Part shown: one piece after another, positions 1 to 38,200 of the stretch
How the letters are laid out: every line of letters begins with the position of its first letter
How positions within the stretch are numbered: the stretch's first letter is position 1
Source: Cololabis saira
Lineage: Eukaryota; Chordata; Actinopteri; Beloniformes; Belonidae
DNA length: 64,000 nucleotides
NCBI RefSeq assembly: GCF_033807715.1
Contig: NC_084587.1
Coordinates: forward strand, 22,964,017-23,028,016
Direction: 5' to 3'
Position numbers and translations under genes: made by a program
The notes under the pieces: model-generated
Databases searched by the model: none
What the model was told of the DNA's origin: nothing
The model's input: the letters and a program-made list of their open reading frames with translations, nothing else

Positions 1-1257
1 ATGTTATTATAAAAATAAATCGTTTATTCAGACATTGCTCTTGTACTGACAACTTTGGCAGATAAACGTTTGAAATGGTAGCCACTAAGCAAAGTTCTCA
101 AGAAGGGACTCCAAAGTTTGCAAGTTGGGATATATGATTATTTGCAGTTACGTGTAAAGATAAAAGTGTTATGCTGTGACTTTGCTGCAGTAAGTATGTT
201 GAGCCAACTCCAGCTTAGCCATAGCTAGTTTAGCTTAGCATATAACTATTCAATTCAGTTAAATTCAAAAGTTGTTTATTAATCCCCAAAGGGGAAATTA
301 ATTACTAAAGGCAGTTTAGTTTAGCATCAGTGGATAGTTAAGTTACATATGTGGTGTAATCCTGTGATGATGCTAAGCTAAACTTGAGCTTAGCATGAAG
401 TGGTTGACCAATATATATATATATATATTTTTTTTTTTACCCAATTTAGCACATTTTTAATCCAGTGCAAAAATGTAGCTTCACTTACAGGACAAGGCTT
501 TTGAAGCGCGGCTGCAACAGAGTCACACGGCCTAACATTTAAACAGTTCAACAGCTAGTAAAGTTGCAGCATTGTATAAACTGCTATATTTGCTAAAATC
601 AGAGTATAAGAGGTGCGATTATGGTGTGTGAAAACACTTTCAATGAAGCTAATTGGCTAAGAAATGTAACTGAAGTTAAAATGTAAGACTTTTCATAACT
701 AAAGGTAATAGCATTTTCACGTACTACAATGAGTATGCCAATGAGTAATTCATTGGCATGAATGTTGGAATTACGTAGCCTATAATTTCTTTATGAAATG
801 ATTTTCCCTATAAAGCCAAATGCTTTGGCTTTATATCTTATATACATAAGACTCGGACACTCTTCTCAACTAATCCATATAATAAAAATTAATTTGGGAT
901 TTCCAAAAAATGTCTTCTTTTTTTTTTGGCAGAAATTATATCCGGTTTAACATAAACTGCCTTGCACTGTTTTATATTGGATATGTGAATAAATGTAAAC
1001 CTGTGTGAGTTTGAGTGTGTGCTGGCATGCGAGAGTCAGCTGTTACCTGCACTTCTCTGTTTGAAGTGTTTTGCACACTTGTGTACAGAAGAACAAGAAA
1101 GTTCTTAGGCTATAATTTACCACTATGAACTAAATCCATACATAATCATCAAAACATATATGTTTTACTTTTGTCATTTATGGACATGTTAACCTCATGT
1201 TAATGCTGCTTAAACCAATAAATCTCTTTCCATCCTCGTTATAATAAACAAGGAAGT
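1..1257. other. AT-rich non-coding sequence
   Basis: No open frame, RNA gene or clear mobile element recognised. Segments rich in GCTTAGC/AGCTAA words at about 190-400 suggest low-complexity drift, and a short AT dinucleotide tract lies at about 412-428. Confidence 0.4.
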
Positions 1258-1269
1258 TTTATTTTCCTG

Positions 1270-1466
1270 TCATTCTGGTTTGTCCAAGAAATCAAAGGTC
1301 CCGCTTATGCTTTTTTTCTGCATCTGTGAGAAAGAAGCGTCTGGGAGTGATTTGAAGCACACTGTGACCTGCTCGGCAACTGAGCCCCGGGGGTTGCATA
1401 TGTCAGCAGAGAGGATGTGAATAGCTTGGATCTTGGGAATTTGATACAATTCATTTCTCGTCTCTG
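1270..1466 (-). CDS. Candidate terminal coding exon of an unidentified minus-strand gene
   Basis: On the minus strand a pyrimidine-rich acceptor (TTTTTGGCAG) is followed by an open frame of 65 codons ending in TGA (plus-strand 1270-1272). A minus-strand AATAAA (plus 1258-1263) lies only a few bases after the stop. The peptide reads ETRNELYQIPKIQAIHI ... EQVTVCFKSLP ... TFDFLDKPE. I do not recognise it. IPKIQ followed by a Q-x-x-x-C-[FL] strand faintly recalls the C-terminal part of RNase T2 proteins, but the later cysteine of that family is missing, so this is only a hint. The tandem acceptor (CAGCAG) could be used at either of two sites 3 bp apart. I could not find matching upstream exons between 1474 and 6000. 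It may be an exon of a real gene, a retained fragment, or chance. Confidence 0.4.
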
Positions 1467-1473
1467 CTGCCAA

Positions 1474-3731
1474 AAACGAAAATGAAAATAAAAGTTTTAC
1501 TATCTGGCAGGGCTAGATGAGGCATTTCATGTCATAATACCAGTAGTTAATAAAAATCGAATACAGAATATGTACTAACATTAAACGTTTTTTCTGTACT
1601 TTTAGTGGGTAGTATTCACATATACCGTATAGTACACAGGGTTAAGAGAAAATTCATCATCTTCATAGTTGTGTCAAAATATGTCATAACCCAAGGATTA
1701 CACTCTTTACTGTCAAAAAGCCAGTTACCAGAGCAATGTAATCCCTGCAAAAAGCTGAACAGCATCCAAAATCAACAAACCATTGCAGCAGCGGTGGCTT
1801 TATCAGGCATCATTCTGTTGTTTGTTTCAGCATCTTGGAAATAAATTTCAGTCAGTTCATAAACTTTATAAATCAGTTACATGTTCCTCCTAAGAAAGCA
1901 TGTCACAATCAGCTTCCCGTAACTCCGAGGAAACTCTAGGTCGTTCCAGAGTTTGGAAGTCAGGGCCCAGTAGGTCATGGTTTAATGAAGCAAGTCATTT
2001 TTAAAAAATTTGACAAATAAATATTACGAGAAATAAACTTTCAAGGGAAAAGAAAATATGGAGGTGAAGGGGATACATCGGGCTGTGAGAAAAGCCTGTG
2101 AGGAGAGCCAAACTGGGTGGTTTTATTTCGGGAATTTGATGGGAAACTTGTTTCCTGCCAGCAGTGAATTGAATTAAGCCCAAAAACAAATAAAAAAGGA
2201 TCTCTAGCCGCTTCACAAAGTGATTCTTCATGCTGGACACATTCAGACTTGGTTGCTGATATGGCAAATCGAGTGAACAGCTTTACAAGACGACTTATCA
2301 AGACCCAATTGTTATCAGGTTTTTAAGTTTCTATATTTTAACTTTTATCTGCTGCCATCCATTCTTATAAATATGTCAGAAAAAAGAGAGACGCAATCAT
2401 CTTAAAGTTGAAATCATCCGTCACTTCTGTGCATCTTTCCACATCATACTGAAGACTACCTTTTTATATTCATTTTGTGGCAAATATCGTTAACACCCAT
2501 GTTAAAAAGAGTAAAGATGTTCAATTAATTAAAGACTACATATGTCTTCATCATTATATCAATCAATAGTTAGAGTTCAAGAGAATATTTAAGATCCGTA
2601 TTTAAAAGAAGTTTATTTGTGAGAAGAGCTTTGGGCTGGTTGTTTTTCTTTTTTTCTTTTTCATTATTATCCCATCTGTTTATTCTTAGTGAAATCAGTC
2701 AGAACAGAGTAAATTATGCATTTACATGAAATTAACCAGAACATTCAAAAGTACAGATCGATGATATCTGTGGTACAGTGGCTTATTGAGTGGATATTGC
2801 ATTAGATGAGTTAAAACAAGAGATAGACAAAAAAGAAAGAAAATATAAACTACATTTTTTGGAATAATGAGTTTGAACTGGATTCACTGACCTCTGCATT
2901 TGGGCCCATTTGTGTCCCATTCTGCTCTCCCAGAAAAAACAAAGCAGCAGCACAAGTAAGCAAACAGGCTGTCATAAAATGTTGTGTTTTGCTGAATTAT
3001 TAGTTTGTTTTATGAAACTGCTTAACAGCATTGCTGGCTCCATGTAGCATCCGAGTGTAGAGGCCAAACACAATGCACGGAGAGTTGGGGAAGACTGTGT
3101 GAACACGCAGCTCGTTTTCAGCACCGCAAATTCAGAGCAGGCTCACTGGGAACGAGCGTCCTGTGGCTGTAAACTGTTTGTGACTCAAGAGAGTTAATTC
3201 TGTCAAGACCTGCATATAAAAGACCAGGCTCGCAAATGAAATGTTGAGAATTCACAGGACGTCAGGCAGAATGTGGTATAGACTTAAAATAAACGTCATG
3301 GTAATGTGGGAAATGTTACGGCCCTGTGTGCCGCTTAAAAAAAGACAGAAACCTGAATACACGCAAACACAAGCTCCCTATCCACTTTAATGTTCTCGTT
3401 GTTCATGCATTTAAATTGTCTTAGAAATTACAGAGTTAGTTCAGGGAGTTGCTGCTGTTACTTTCACTATTTTTCTACACACAGCCCATGTAAAAATTAC
3501 CTGAATAAAAATGTTTATATACTGCTACAAACAAATGAAAACAGTTTATATGCTGCGGAGCCCTACTTAGTTAAATTTTAACACTTAAAAGTCAAGTTTT
3601 TGTTTATCAGTTAGGGAACGCTTTACAAGGTTTTTGACACAATACAACGTTAACACATAGTTTTCGCTTTTTTAACGGAACGTGACTGTAACAAAACATC
3701 AAAATAGCAGTAGATGTATCCTGTAAAAGTA
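1474..3731. other. Non-coding sequence, nothing recognised
   Basis: Short open frames on both strands (for example 2001-2301 minus and 3390-3581 plus) have no splice context or recognisable domain. If the exon at 1270-1466 is real, its upstream introns would lie here. Confidence 0.35.
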
Positions 3732-3739
3732 CTATTTGG

Positions 3740-4431
3740 CAGAGGTGGAAAAAGTACTGAAAAATTGTAATTGAGTAAAAGTATCTTTACTTTGCTTAAA
3801 TCCTACTCAAAGTAAAAGTAAAAGCACTCATCTAAAAATGTACTCGAGTAAAAGTACAAAAGTACTTCATTTAAAATGTAATTTGAGTAAAAGTTACTTT
3901 CAGTTATTAAATGCAAAAAAAGGATGAGTCACGAATCAAATCCAGCACAAGTTGTTTTAATCAACTTTGAGGCATATTAAAGTATTAATTTAATTAATTT
4001 AACATTCACACTTGTAAAAGCTCAGCTGAGCTCAGTAACACGATCCTTTTATTTCTGCAGAACAGGACAAAAAGGACAGTCACAACCTGTACTGTAAAGT
4101 GCAAACTATTTTCAGTTATATTGTCCAACCGACAACACTAAAACCAGAATCAAAGTATTCAAACACAAAATAAAGTGCCCAATGCCCGCAGGATCCTGCT
4201 ATTCACAATAAACCAAAATAAAATGCAAAATAAAAAGATTTTCACCATAAATTTTGTACTCACTAACGTGAGGGGGTTCAAATGTAGTGAAGTAAAATAC
4301 TTGGGTCAAAATGTACTCGAGTAAAAGTAAAAATTGCATATTTCAAAAACTACTTAGAAAATTACAAATTACTCATATAAAACTCAATTACAGTAACGTG
4401 AGTAAATGTAATTTGTTACTTTCCACCCCTG
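3740..4431. mobile_element. Non-autonomous hAT-like DNA element, 692 bp
   Basis: Imperfect terminal inverted repeats begin CAGAGGTGGAAA at the left, and end as the complement of CAGGGGTGGAAA at the right. Near-duplicate 8-bp flanks are CTATTTGG (3732-3739) and CTATTCAG (4432-4439), the target-site length of hAT transposases. The interior has internal repeats of the AAAAGTA kind and no transposase frame. The same type of element occurs at 38201-39290. Confidence 0.75.
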
Positions 4432-4439
4432 CTATTCAG

Positions 4440-6059
4440 GTTTTTAAAGATGAAACCTTTGGTTGTATCCAAATAACACTCATGCTGCCTGAGTTCGGAG
4501 AATGCATTCAGTTCAGGTCCAGTTATAGTGTTGTTCTTCAACAACAACATAAAGTCATGAAATGAAGAGAACACAATGGGTGATGAGGACATGTCGCGAC
4601 ATAAAAGGCCCATGGCAGGTAAATTAAGATGGAAAACATTATGTTGAACAGTTGTAGTGTTGTTTACACCTTCCACAAAGTAGGTGCTCACTGGTTTATG
4701 GATTATATATCAACAACCAAACAGTATGTCTCCTCCTTTGTTCTGCATTGATTATTATTGTTATTTCACCTCAGACCCATCTCTTCTCTCCTTCAAGGCA
4801 CACGCCAAACAAGCTACTGTATGATTCAGTAAGACATGATGAAAGCCACACCTTTTATGGTGAAATGTGTTTTTGGGCTTGATCAAACACAGCATATGTT
4901 TGTCTGCCCGGCCCTTACATGGCTGTGCCCTGCTTGCCAGTTCGCATGGCAATCCCTCCGAGCTATCCTCCATGGCGCTCTCTTGCAGGACTTGTGGCAA
5001 CAACTATCTCTAATTCATAAAAGCCAAAAGGATCAATTCAAAATTCATGAACAATCTGTCCTGCAACAACCAGCGATTTCTGTGGGGCACTGGAGATGTG
5101 TTGCAACAGAAAGGAAAGTTCTGCCTCCCTTCATTATACAGAAAACCACAGACACACGTATATTTACAGACACACATAGAGGAGGGAAAGGTGGGCAGCT
5201 TCTAATGGTCTTTTTTTTTTTTAAATCATCTTTCATCGCTTAGAGGCACAATAAATATTGCAAAAACCTGGAAAATCAGTGTGCAGTACTGTAAATAAAG
5301 TGCTTTATAAAGTTAGAGCATTCGTTGTCAGTGCAGGTGGGTGTTTTTATCTGAGCATTATTTTACATAAAAATGAATTGCCTCCTGTAGATACTGTTAA
5401 TGCTGATTTTTTTTCTTGATTCTGAATTATGTGTATATCAAATAATGCATCCTATCTCTAATGTAACAAAAACATTATAATAATTTTATACTTTTTGTGT
5501 AATGCTTTCATTACATTGAAATAATTTACCTGTATCAACATTTAAAAAGTGAATAAAGACATTGTGGACAATGTGCTGCTCAGTATGTTACCCTAAGACT
5601 CTTCAGTATTTAAACTGGAGAAAATGAATAGTTGAGGGAAGAATTGCTCCAAGCGCTAGAGTCGCTCCACCCAGGGATGCTCTAGATTACACAGTAAATT
5701 TAAGGTTTTGGGTGGCAAACAGTGATCTCATTAATGTTGTTATTCAGAATACATTTTAAAAAAAAGAGAAAGAAGTGAATTATCCAACAATTACGTTTCT
5801 GCTATTAATCAGGGTTATGCTACTACAGTTTAAGGTCTGGGTGGCCTGAATGTGATCTGCAAACAACTTGACTCATTCTGCACTTTTTTTGTTTGTTTTT
5901 ACAAAATTGTTACTATAGAACCGGCATACACGCAATAAAAATAGGATTAAAAAAAAAGCAGAAACGCCAAACAGTTTTTATTTCTGGTAAATGAAAACGT
6001 TTAACTCACACTGCCATCTAGTGGTCAAAAAAGAGATCAAACGTAAGGAGACTGAGATG
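4440..6059. other. Intergenic sequence upstream of TMEM184C
   Basis: AT-rich. An open frame at 4836-5243 (135 codons, plus) overlaps other open frames on the opposite strand and shows no domain, so I read it as chance. Confidence 0.35.
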
Positions 6060-6580
6060 CAACCAAACTTATCAACACAGTCTATTCTGATTGGTTGGCG
6101 GTTTAAGCTCCACCAATCAGATTACAGACATCCGCTCACCCGGAAGAAGCGCTTTAGCAAACTCACTTCTTCAGAAACTTTTGTCCATCTCTCTCTTTAA
6201 CCAGCTCTCGAAGTCGTTTTGGAGTGACATTCATTCAGGGGAGTTTGATTCCGTAACGACCAAGGTTATATTTATCCGCGTTACTGGTAAAACTCTTAAT
6301 CAATCAGGGACGCAATGGCCCGTCCCTGCTGTTTGTTGACATGGTGAATCAGCTGACGGGCTAACGTTAGCGTGTGTTTAAATGGTTTAAACCGAGCCGT
6401 GATTCTCCCTCAGCTGTGTGTTTATGCCCCAAACACAGCTTTAGTCTTGATTCTTCTGTGAGGTGGAAGATTTGCCTTTGGGCCGGTCACGATGCCACGT
6501 TAAAGGCTTTAAGCGGTCGGTCGGTCACGCGAGTGTCGGTTGTCACGGGACCAGCCGGAGGTTCTGGAGGTTCCGTCAAC
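6060..6580 (+). promoter_or_regulatory. tmem184c: Probable TMEM184C promoter and 5' UTR
   Basis: CpG content rises just upstream of the first coding exon. Two CCAAT boxes lie 19 bp apart, one inverted (ATTGG, 6090-6094) and one direct (6113-6117), and no clear TATA box is seen. This is the usual arrangement for a housekeeping NF-Y promoter. ATGs at 6374 (in frame), 6463 and 6540 (out of frame) lie upstream of the main start. Confidence 0.5.
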
Positions 6581-13358
<6,778 letters not shown>

Positions 13359-14590
13359 ATCACCTGGACTCTGCAACAGGTTGGGCAGATCCCACCCATG
13401 CTATGTTTCTACAAACGGCACTGATGAAAATTTAAAAACAAAGTACGGTAATCTAAAAGGGTACATCAAATCAAATAACATTCTGCCATAATGTGGAACA
13501 CCAAAAGGACCTCTCTACCGTTAACAGCTTCAAGAATGTTGCGTACATTTAAGGCACTAAAGGACTTGACAGTTATGTTGTTTTATGTTGTAAAAGAGAG
13601 TTGTGTGGCGCAATAAGCTTTGCTGGAATCTGTTGTAACTCAGATAAAAGGCCGTTTAAACATGCATCCTTCCCTACTAAGACCTAAGTTTTTGCAGTGG
13701 CATGTCGGTTTTTCAACATGAGCTAGTCTTGATCACAAATGTGACAGATGATATGCAAATTTTAAAACGGATACAGTTTTATCACATTGCTTCTTGGTTA
13801 TTGTGATTTTAACTGCAGTCTTAAAAAGAGTATTAATAGGCAAAACTCTATAGATTATTAAAAGCACATTAAATCTTAATTCATTTTGTGTCCTATTTAG
13901 AATATGAATCTTTCCTGGGGAAAGGACAAAGAAGAGGCAACATGTTTTTTGGGATGCAGACTTTCAGTTTGATATCAGTTGGTTTAAGGTTTGCTCCCAC
14001 AGGAAAAAAAAAATCATATCCATACAATATCAGTATAAATACTTTGTATAGTATTTCATAATGACTTGAGTGGATACTATAAAGTACAGTTTGTGAATTA
14101 AAAATGAAAAAAATCCAATCAGAAATGGTCTTAGCACATTTTTGAAAGTTCTTGTAAATGCAGCGTATCCCTGGTGTTCCTTTGAAACTCATTTACTGTT
14201 CTCAGATGCCTTGTTCTTTGAGCTGTGGGGCTAGTCTAGCACCACTCAAGTTTAACATTCATATTCCAGGATCACTTTAAGGTTTTCCCTCATTTTGTAG
14301 CTGTGTAGCTGGAATATGTTGCAGCTTTTGCACATAATCAGTTTATTTTTCCCTTAGATTTGTTTCAAACTCTTTCCTCGTTGTGACTTACATGGATTGT
14401 TTCAGGGATACTGGCATTATTAATGTACCGTTACAGACACCACTTTCTGTTTAAAATAATTCAGACATGTATCAAACTGACTGCATAATCTGCAACATGT
14501 CGAGCTTGAGAATGTTATGTTGCCTTTTTTTATAAAGCTGACCGGACTACATCAAATCTGATGTAAATTAAATGTCCAGTTCACTTTTTC
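13359..14590 (+). other. tmem184c: Probable TMEM184C 3' UTR
   Basis: AT-rich, with no coding potential on either strand and no recognisable repeat. It ends at the AATAAA listed separately. Confidence 0.5.
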
Positions 14591-14596
14591 AATAAA
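14591..14596 (+). terminator. tmem184c: TMEM184C poly(A) signal AATAAA
   Basis: A canonical hexamer about 1.2 kb after the stop, just before the convergent end of PRMT9. The 3' UTR would span about 13359-14615. Confidence 0.6.
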
Positions 14597-14615
14597 ACAA
14601 ATAACTGGTCAAATC

Positions 14616-14632
14616 TTTATTTTGCATTTATT
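14616..14632 (-). terminator. prmt9: PRMT9 candidate poly(A) signals
   Basis: Two TTTATT hexamers on the plus strand (14616-14621 and 14627-14632) read AATAAA on the minus strand, about 320 bp after the stop. A further one lies near 14684. The 3' UTR is therefore roughly 14600-14948. Confidence 0.45.
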
Positions 14633-14948
14633 ATGAACATGTGACTTGTTTTTTTTTTACAATATGATACTCATAAGTACATTTTATTAATGCCCCATGA
14701 CTATACAGCACAAGGTACAAAATAAAAACTAACTTGAAAGATCGTAACATTCATTGACGGTTATGAAAAAGGTTGTCATGCATACTACAAAATATCTACT
14801 AAACATAGAAAAACATGACAGGTGTTACATGGGAAATCTAAATACTGGCAGAGTGAATGTATAGTATTCAAAACATTTCCCACAGACAATCTGAGCGCAA
14901 CAAGGACTTAAACCATACAAAAAATAAAAAAAGTGCTATCAGAGAATG

Positions 14949-34230
<19,282 letters not shown>

Positions 34231-36150
34231 CCTTTAAACAAAAGAGAGAAAAAAAAACAGTAGGAGTAGAGTCAAATTGTTTAAGACACGTTAATAACAT
34301 TGTAAATAAAGATTTGAAATCCAAACATTGAACTACTGAAAAGAAAAATGCAAACTGAGGAAATTTCTGTGTAACAAAATGAGAGCCTACACAATACGGC
34401 TCTTTATTATCAGTATCAGGTATCAGATCAGACTTCGACTTACTTCATTAATTATGAAGTGGAAGCTAGTTAAGTGAAAATGTTGCAAAGTGAAATTGAA
34501 GCTTGCTTACTTGCTCTATTAAACGTGGGCTCAGTCGGTGCCGCTGCAGCTAAACAGGCATCATTACAGTTGTTAGCGTGGCTGTCGACAAGTATTCCTG
34601 GCAGCAATCTTGCATTACTCCACATAATAACCACTCTTCTGGCAATTGCAAAGGTGGTTTCCAAGTTTAACTGTTCATATTCACGCACCCCCACCGACAA
34701 ATTTAAACGCAAAATCAATATTTTTCTTTTAAATGCCACTGTTGGTGCCGCTGTAAGTGCTCCTGCGCTTAACAGCTCGGTGAGAAACGCTGCTCTAACT
34801 GAAGGTTCCGCAAGCTCATTCGTACGATCATTTATGTGGTTTAGAACTAAGAGAAGATTTATTCGCTAAAGAAAGCCCTTTGGATGAAAAGAGTAATTTT
34901 TGTATTTATTTACAATTTAATCAACAAAAATAAAACACGATATTGTCTTAGATTTGCCTCTGATGACATGAGAAAAGCTTGAGACACAATCAAAGAGGAC
35001 ATATGATCAAGATAGTTCACACTCATGAAAAAAAATATAAAAAAATTCTGTATTAAGATACAATTAAGATAATATAACTTATATAAGGTATCATAGACTA
35101 AGATCCCTGGACTAATGTAGATTATCTACAGTACGTTTATAAACCTGTTTACTTTGTTTTTATACAAGTTTTCTTTCCCAATTCAGTGTAAACTATTCAA
35201 GTTCATGTTTTGCACCATTTCACGGCAAATTTCACGGCTACATTACGAAATAAAAGATCTCAATTTGAGTTCAATTCAGTACTACAGTTCATTTCTGCCA
35301 AATCAATTAGAATACATTTTTATCCAAATTACTACCAAATTAAATGTAATTCATTATCATCTATTTATAACCACACCATTGAAACTTACTGTTCAATTCA
35401 ATTTCGATTTCAATTCAATTTTATTTAGCGTCTATTACAACACAAGTTGTCTGTAGGCACTTCCCAGAGACCCAAAACATGAGTCTGTAACTGTATTCTT
35501 AATATGCTGATTCTCGGAAATCCTCACCTAGCTATGGAAATCAATAAATTGCTTTGAAACTGTGATTCCCTCCCTGCATGGGGTGGTGGGGGCTGGGGAA
35601 GGAAAAAACACGTTCAACTGACATGTTGAAAGTTAGCCACATATCCATCAAATATGACCTAAATTTCCATTTAATTTTTTATTATTAATTTTCTTTTGGG
35701 TCATGTCTGGTTCCAACTATACTTGTTATTGCCCAATTAGGCAGGAACCTTGCTGTCTGTACCACATATGGCCCACATAACACTTCCCTGTGCTGTAACT
35801 GAGTCATTCGTGTCAAATGTAGCCTAGTCAGACCAAAATATACCTGGAATCTGGGAACTCCCTTTCAACAGGAGGATACCTTGTCCTTGAGCAGTGCCAG
35901 ATTGTGGCCATCTGCCTCAACTGGTTGTTGGGGTGTGAGGACAGAACAGACCTGCTATGACACATAGGAAAATTAGAAATCCAAAATTAATGTCAGCATT
36001 TGTAACATGTGCATACATGCAGAGTAAAGAGAGCAGACACCCCAGCACAACCTTGGTATGCAATCAGTCACCATGAGATATTTGTTGTTTGTCTGACTCT
36101 AGACTCCTTACTCATTTCCAGTTTTGTATGATACAAAAGAACTTAAAAAT
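34231..36150. other. Divergent intergenic region, PRMT9 side
   Basis: Immediately 5' of the PRMT9 start, the minus strand reads as a pyrimidine tract ending in TTTAAAG, like a splice acceptor. An open frame of 131 codons at 34474-34869 (plus) has no recognisable domain. A LINE-type tail lies at 35390-35500 (minus). The remainder is AT-rich. Confidence 0.4.
35390..35500 (-). repeat. LINE 3' tail fragment
   Basis: TTCAATTCAATTT ... TTTATTTAGCGTCTATTACA ... CTTCCCAGAGACCCA matches the tail family at 32827 (GCGTCTAATACA, CCAGAGATCCA). Confidence 0.55.
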
Positions 36151-37161
36151 ACTCTATTCAAAAAATAAAATCAATATACCAGTAAATTGAAAAACTGTAT
36201 TATAAAATAATAATTTGAAAAAGAAAAAAAAACACAAATATATGGTCTAAATTGTGTTAATTCTGCCAAAAATTACCATATTAATATGAAATATAATAGA
36301 TTACATTATAGCTGATGAAGCAATCCAAGTAACCTGCTTGTACTAATTCAATGTACAATTTCACATGTAATTAGCCACTCCACTCTGTTCTTTACAACCT
36401 TTCACAAAGAAAATGTATGCTTTTATTTTCACATGTTGTATGAATTGTGTTTTCAATGTGAGATCGATACAATATTGAGCAAAAAATATAATGCAACGCT
36501 TGCTCTGGAGTAGAGATGCCTATCTTGCACCAAAAAAAAAACTCTATTCAAAAAATAAAATCAATATACCAGTAAATTGAACAACTGTAATATAAAATAA
36601 TAATTTGACAAAGAAAAAAAAATAGAAAAAATATACCTTTGGAATATATCTGGTTAAATTGTGCAAATTCTGCCAAAAATGACCATATCAATATGAAATA
36701 TAATAGATTACATTATAGCTAATGAAGCAATCCAAGTAACCTGCTTGTACTAATTCAATGTGCAATTTCACACGTAATTAGCCACTCCACTCTGTTCTTT
36801 TACAACCTTTCACAAAGAAAATGTATGCTTTTATTTTCACATGTTGTATGAATTGTGTTTTCAATGTGAGATCGATACAATATTGAGCCAAAAATATAAT
36901 GCAACGCTTGCTCTGGAGTAGAGATGCCTATCTTGCACCAAAAAAAATACTCTATTCAAAAAATAAAATCAATATACCAGTAAATTGAACAACTGTAATA
37001 TCAAATAATAATTTGACAAAGAAAAAAAAAACAGAAAAAATATACCTTCGGAATATATCTGGTTAAATTGTGCAAATTCTGCCAAAAATGACCATATCAA
37101 TATGAAATATAATAGATTACATTATAGCTAATGAAGCAATCCAAGTAACCTGCTTGTACTA
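36151..37161. repeat. Tandem array of about 390-bp units (copies 1, 2 and the start of 3)
   Basis: ACTCTATTCAAAAAATAAAA starts units at 36151, 36541 and 36949. Each unit runs through AAATTCTGCCAAAAATGACC, GATTACATTATAGCTAATGA, TCTGTTCTTTTACAACC and GCAACGCTTGCTCTGGAG. The third unit is cut at 37161 and its remainder is found at 37564-37690 and about 39327-39390. Confidence 0.85.
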
Positions 37162-37191
37162 CTACGCCTGTAAACAATTCTGCACATGTAG

Positions 37192-37243
<52 letters not shown>

Positions 37244-37555
37244 ACGCACACACACACGCGCACGCGCACACGCACACGCACACGCACACTTATAATGATG
37301 TTTGTTTATTTTATATTTTATTATCATTATTACTTTTTAATCTCATTTTGTTATTGAGGTTATCTAGCATTATATATTACTGTTAAGGTTGTTTTATTTG
37401 ACTGTTAAGTGTACATAAGCAGGGAACATCAGTATGGATCATATTGTTTCTGTACTTGTAAATGTATATTGTTATGTCTGTTTGTTATGTGTGGACCCCA
37501 GGAAGAGTAGCTGATGTACTGCATCAGCTAATGGGGATCCTAATAAATTCATAAA
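37162..37555 (+). mobile_element. LINE 3' end inserted in tandem copy 3, with 8-bp duplication
   Basis: TTGTACTA is duplicated at 37154-37161 and 37556-37563. The right part, GGACCCCAGGAAGAGTAGCT to ATGGGGATCCTAATAAAT, is a common fish LINE 3' end. The left part contains a CA/CG microsatellite (37195-37288). Confidence 0.65.
37195..37288. repeat. CA/CG microsatellite
   Basis: Long CA run followed by CACG and CGCG variants. The open frames in it are artefacts. Confidence 0.9.
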
Positions 37556-37690
37556 TTGTACTAATTCAATGTACAATTTCACATGTAATTAGCCATTCAA
37601 TTCTGTTCTTTTACAACCTTTCTTTCACAAAGAAAATGTATGCTTTTATTTTCTACAGTTGTATGAATTGTGTTTTCAATGTGAGATCGA

Positions 37691-38200
37691 CATGTATGTA
37701 TGGAATAAATTAGATAGGGATTTGAAATTATGTAGAACCTTAACCTTATTTAAAAAAACATTGAAAAGAAGGATGATTTCTTTATATCAAATTAATGAGT
37801 GTTGATGCTTGCTATGTTGAGTTGGGTATTTATTTAATTAGTGATTTGATTTGATTTTTTAAGGATGAAGGTAACATGACTGCACCTTTATTTTACATTT
37901 TTTTTATTTCTTGAGGGAATTTTGTTATCCCCATGGAGGCAATTTGTTTTACTGTCAGTCTTTACTCTTACTTCTTGCTTTCATGCTTACTTTAATTAAT
38001 CTTTTTGAGGGTAGGCAAATAATAAGCTTTGCTTCAGCCTACACCTTTTTCGGTCTAGATGGTATTTGTATATTGGAAATTTTTTTTTAATGTTTTCTTT
38101 GAACAGTGTATTCGTTTTCTTGTTGTCATTCTTATTCTTTTTTTTTATGTGATGTCATGACCGAAATAAACTAACTAACAAACTAAACTAACTAACAAAC
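37691..38200 (+). mobile_element. LINE 3' end with reverse-transcriptase C-terminus, in tandem copy 3
   Basis: The plus strand encodes WNKLDRDLKLCRTLTLFKK, typical of the C-terminal end of LINE polyproteins, then a 3' UTR and a GACCGAAATAAACTAACTAA tail. It lies between two pieces of the tandem copy (GTGAGATCGA before; AATACAACATTGAGCC after 39322). Related to 7755-8296. Confidence 0.65.
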
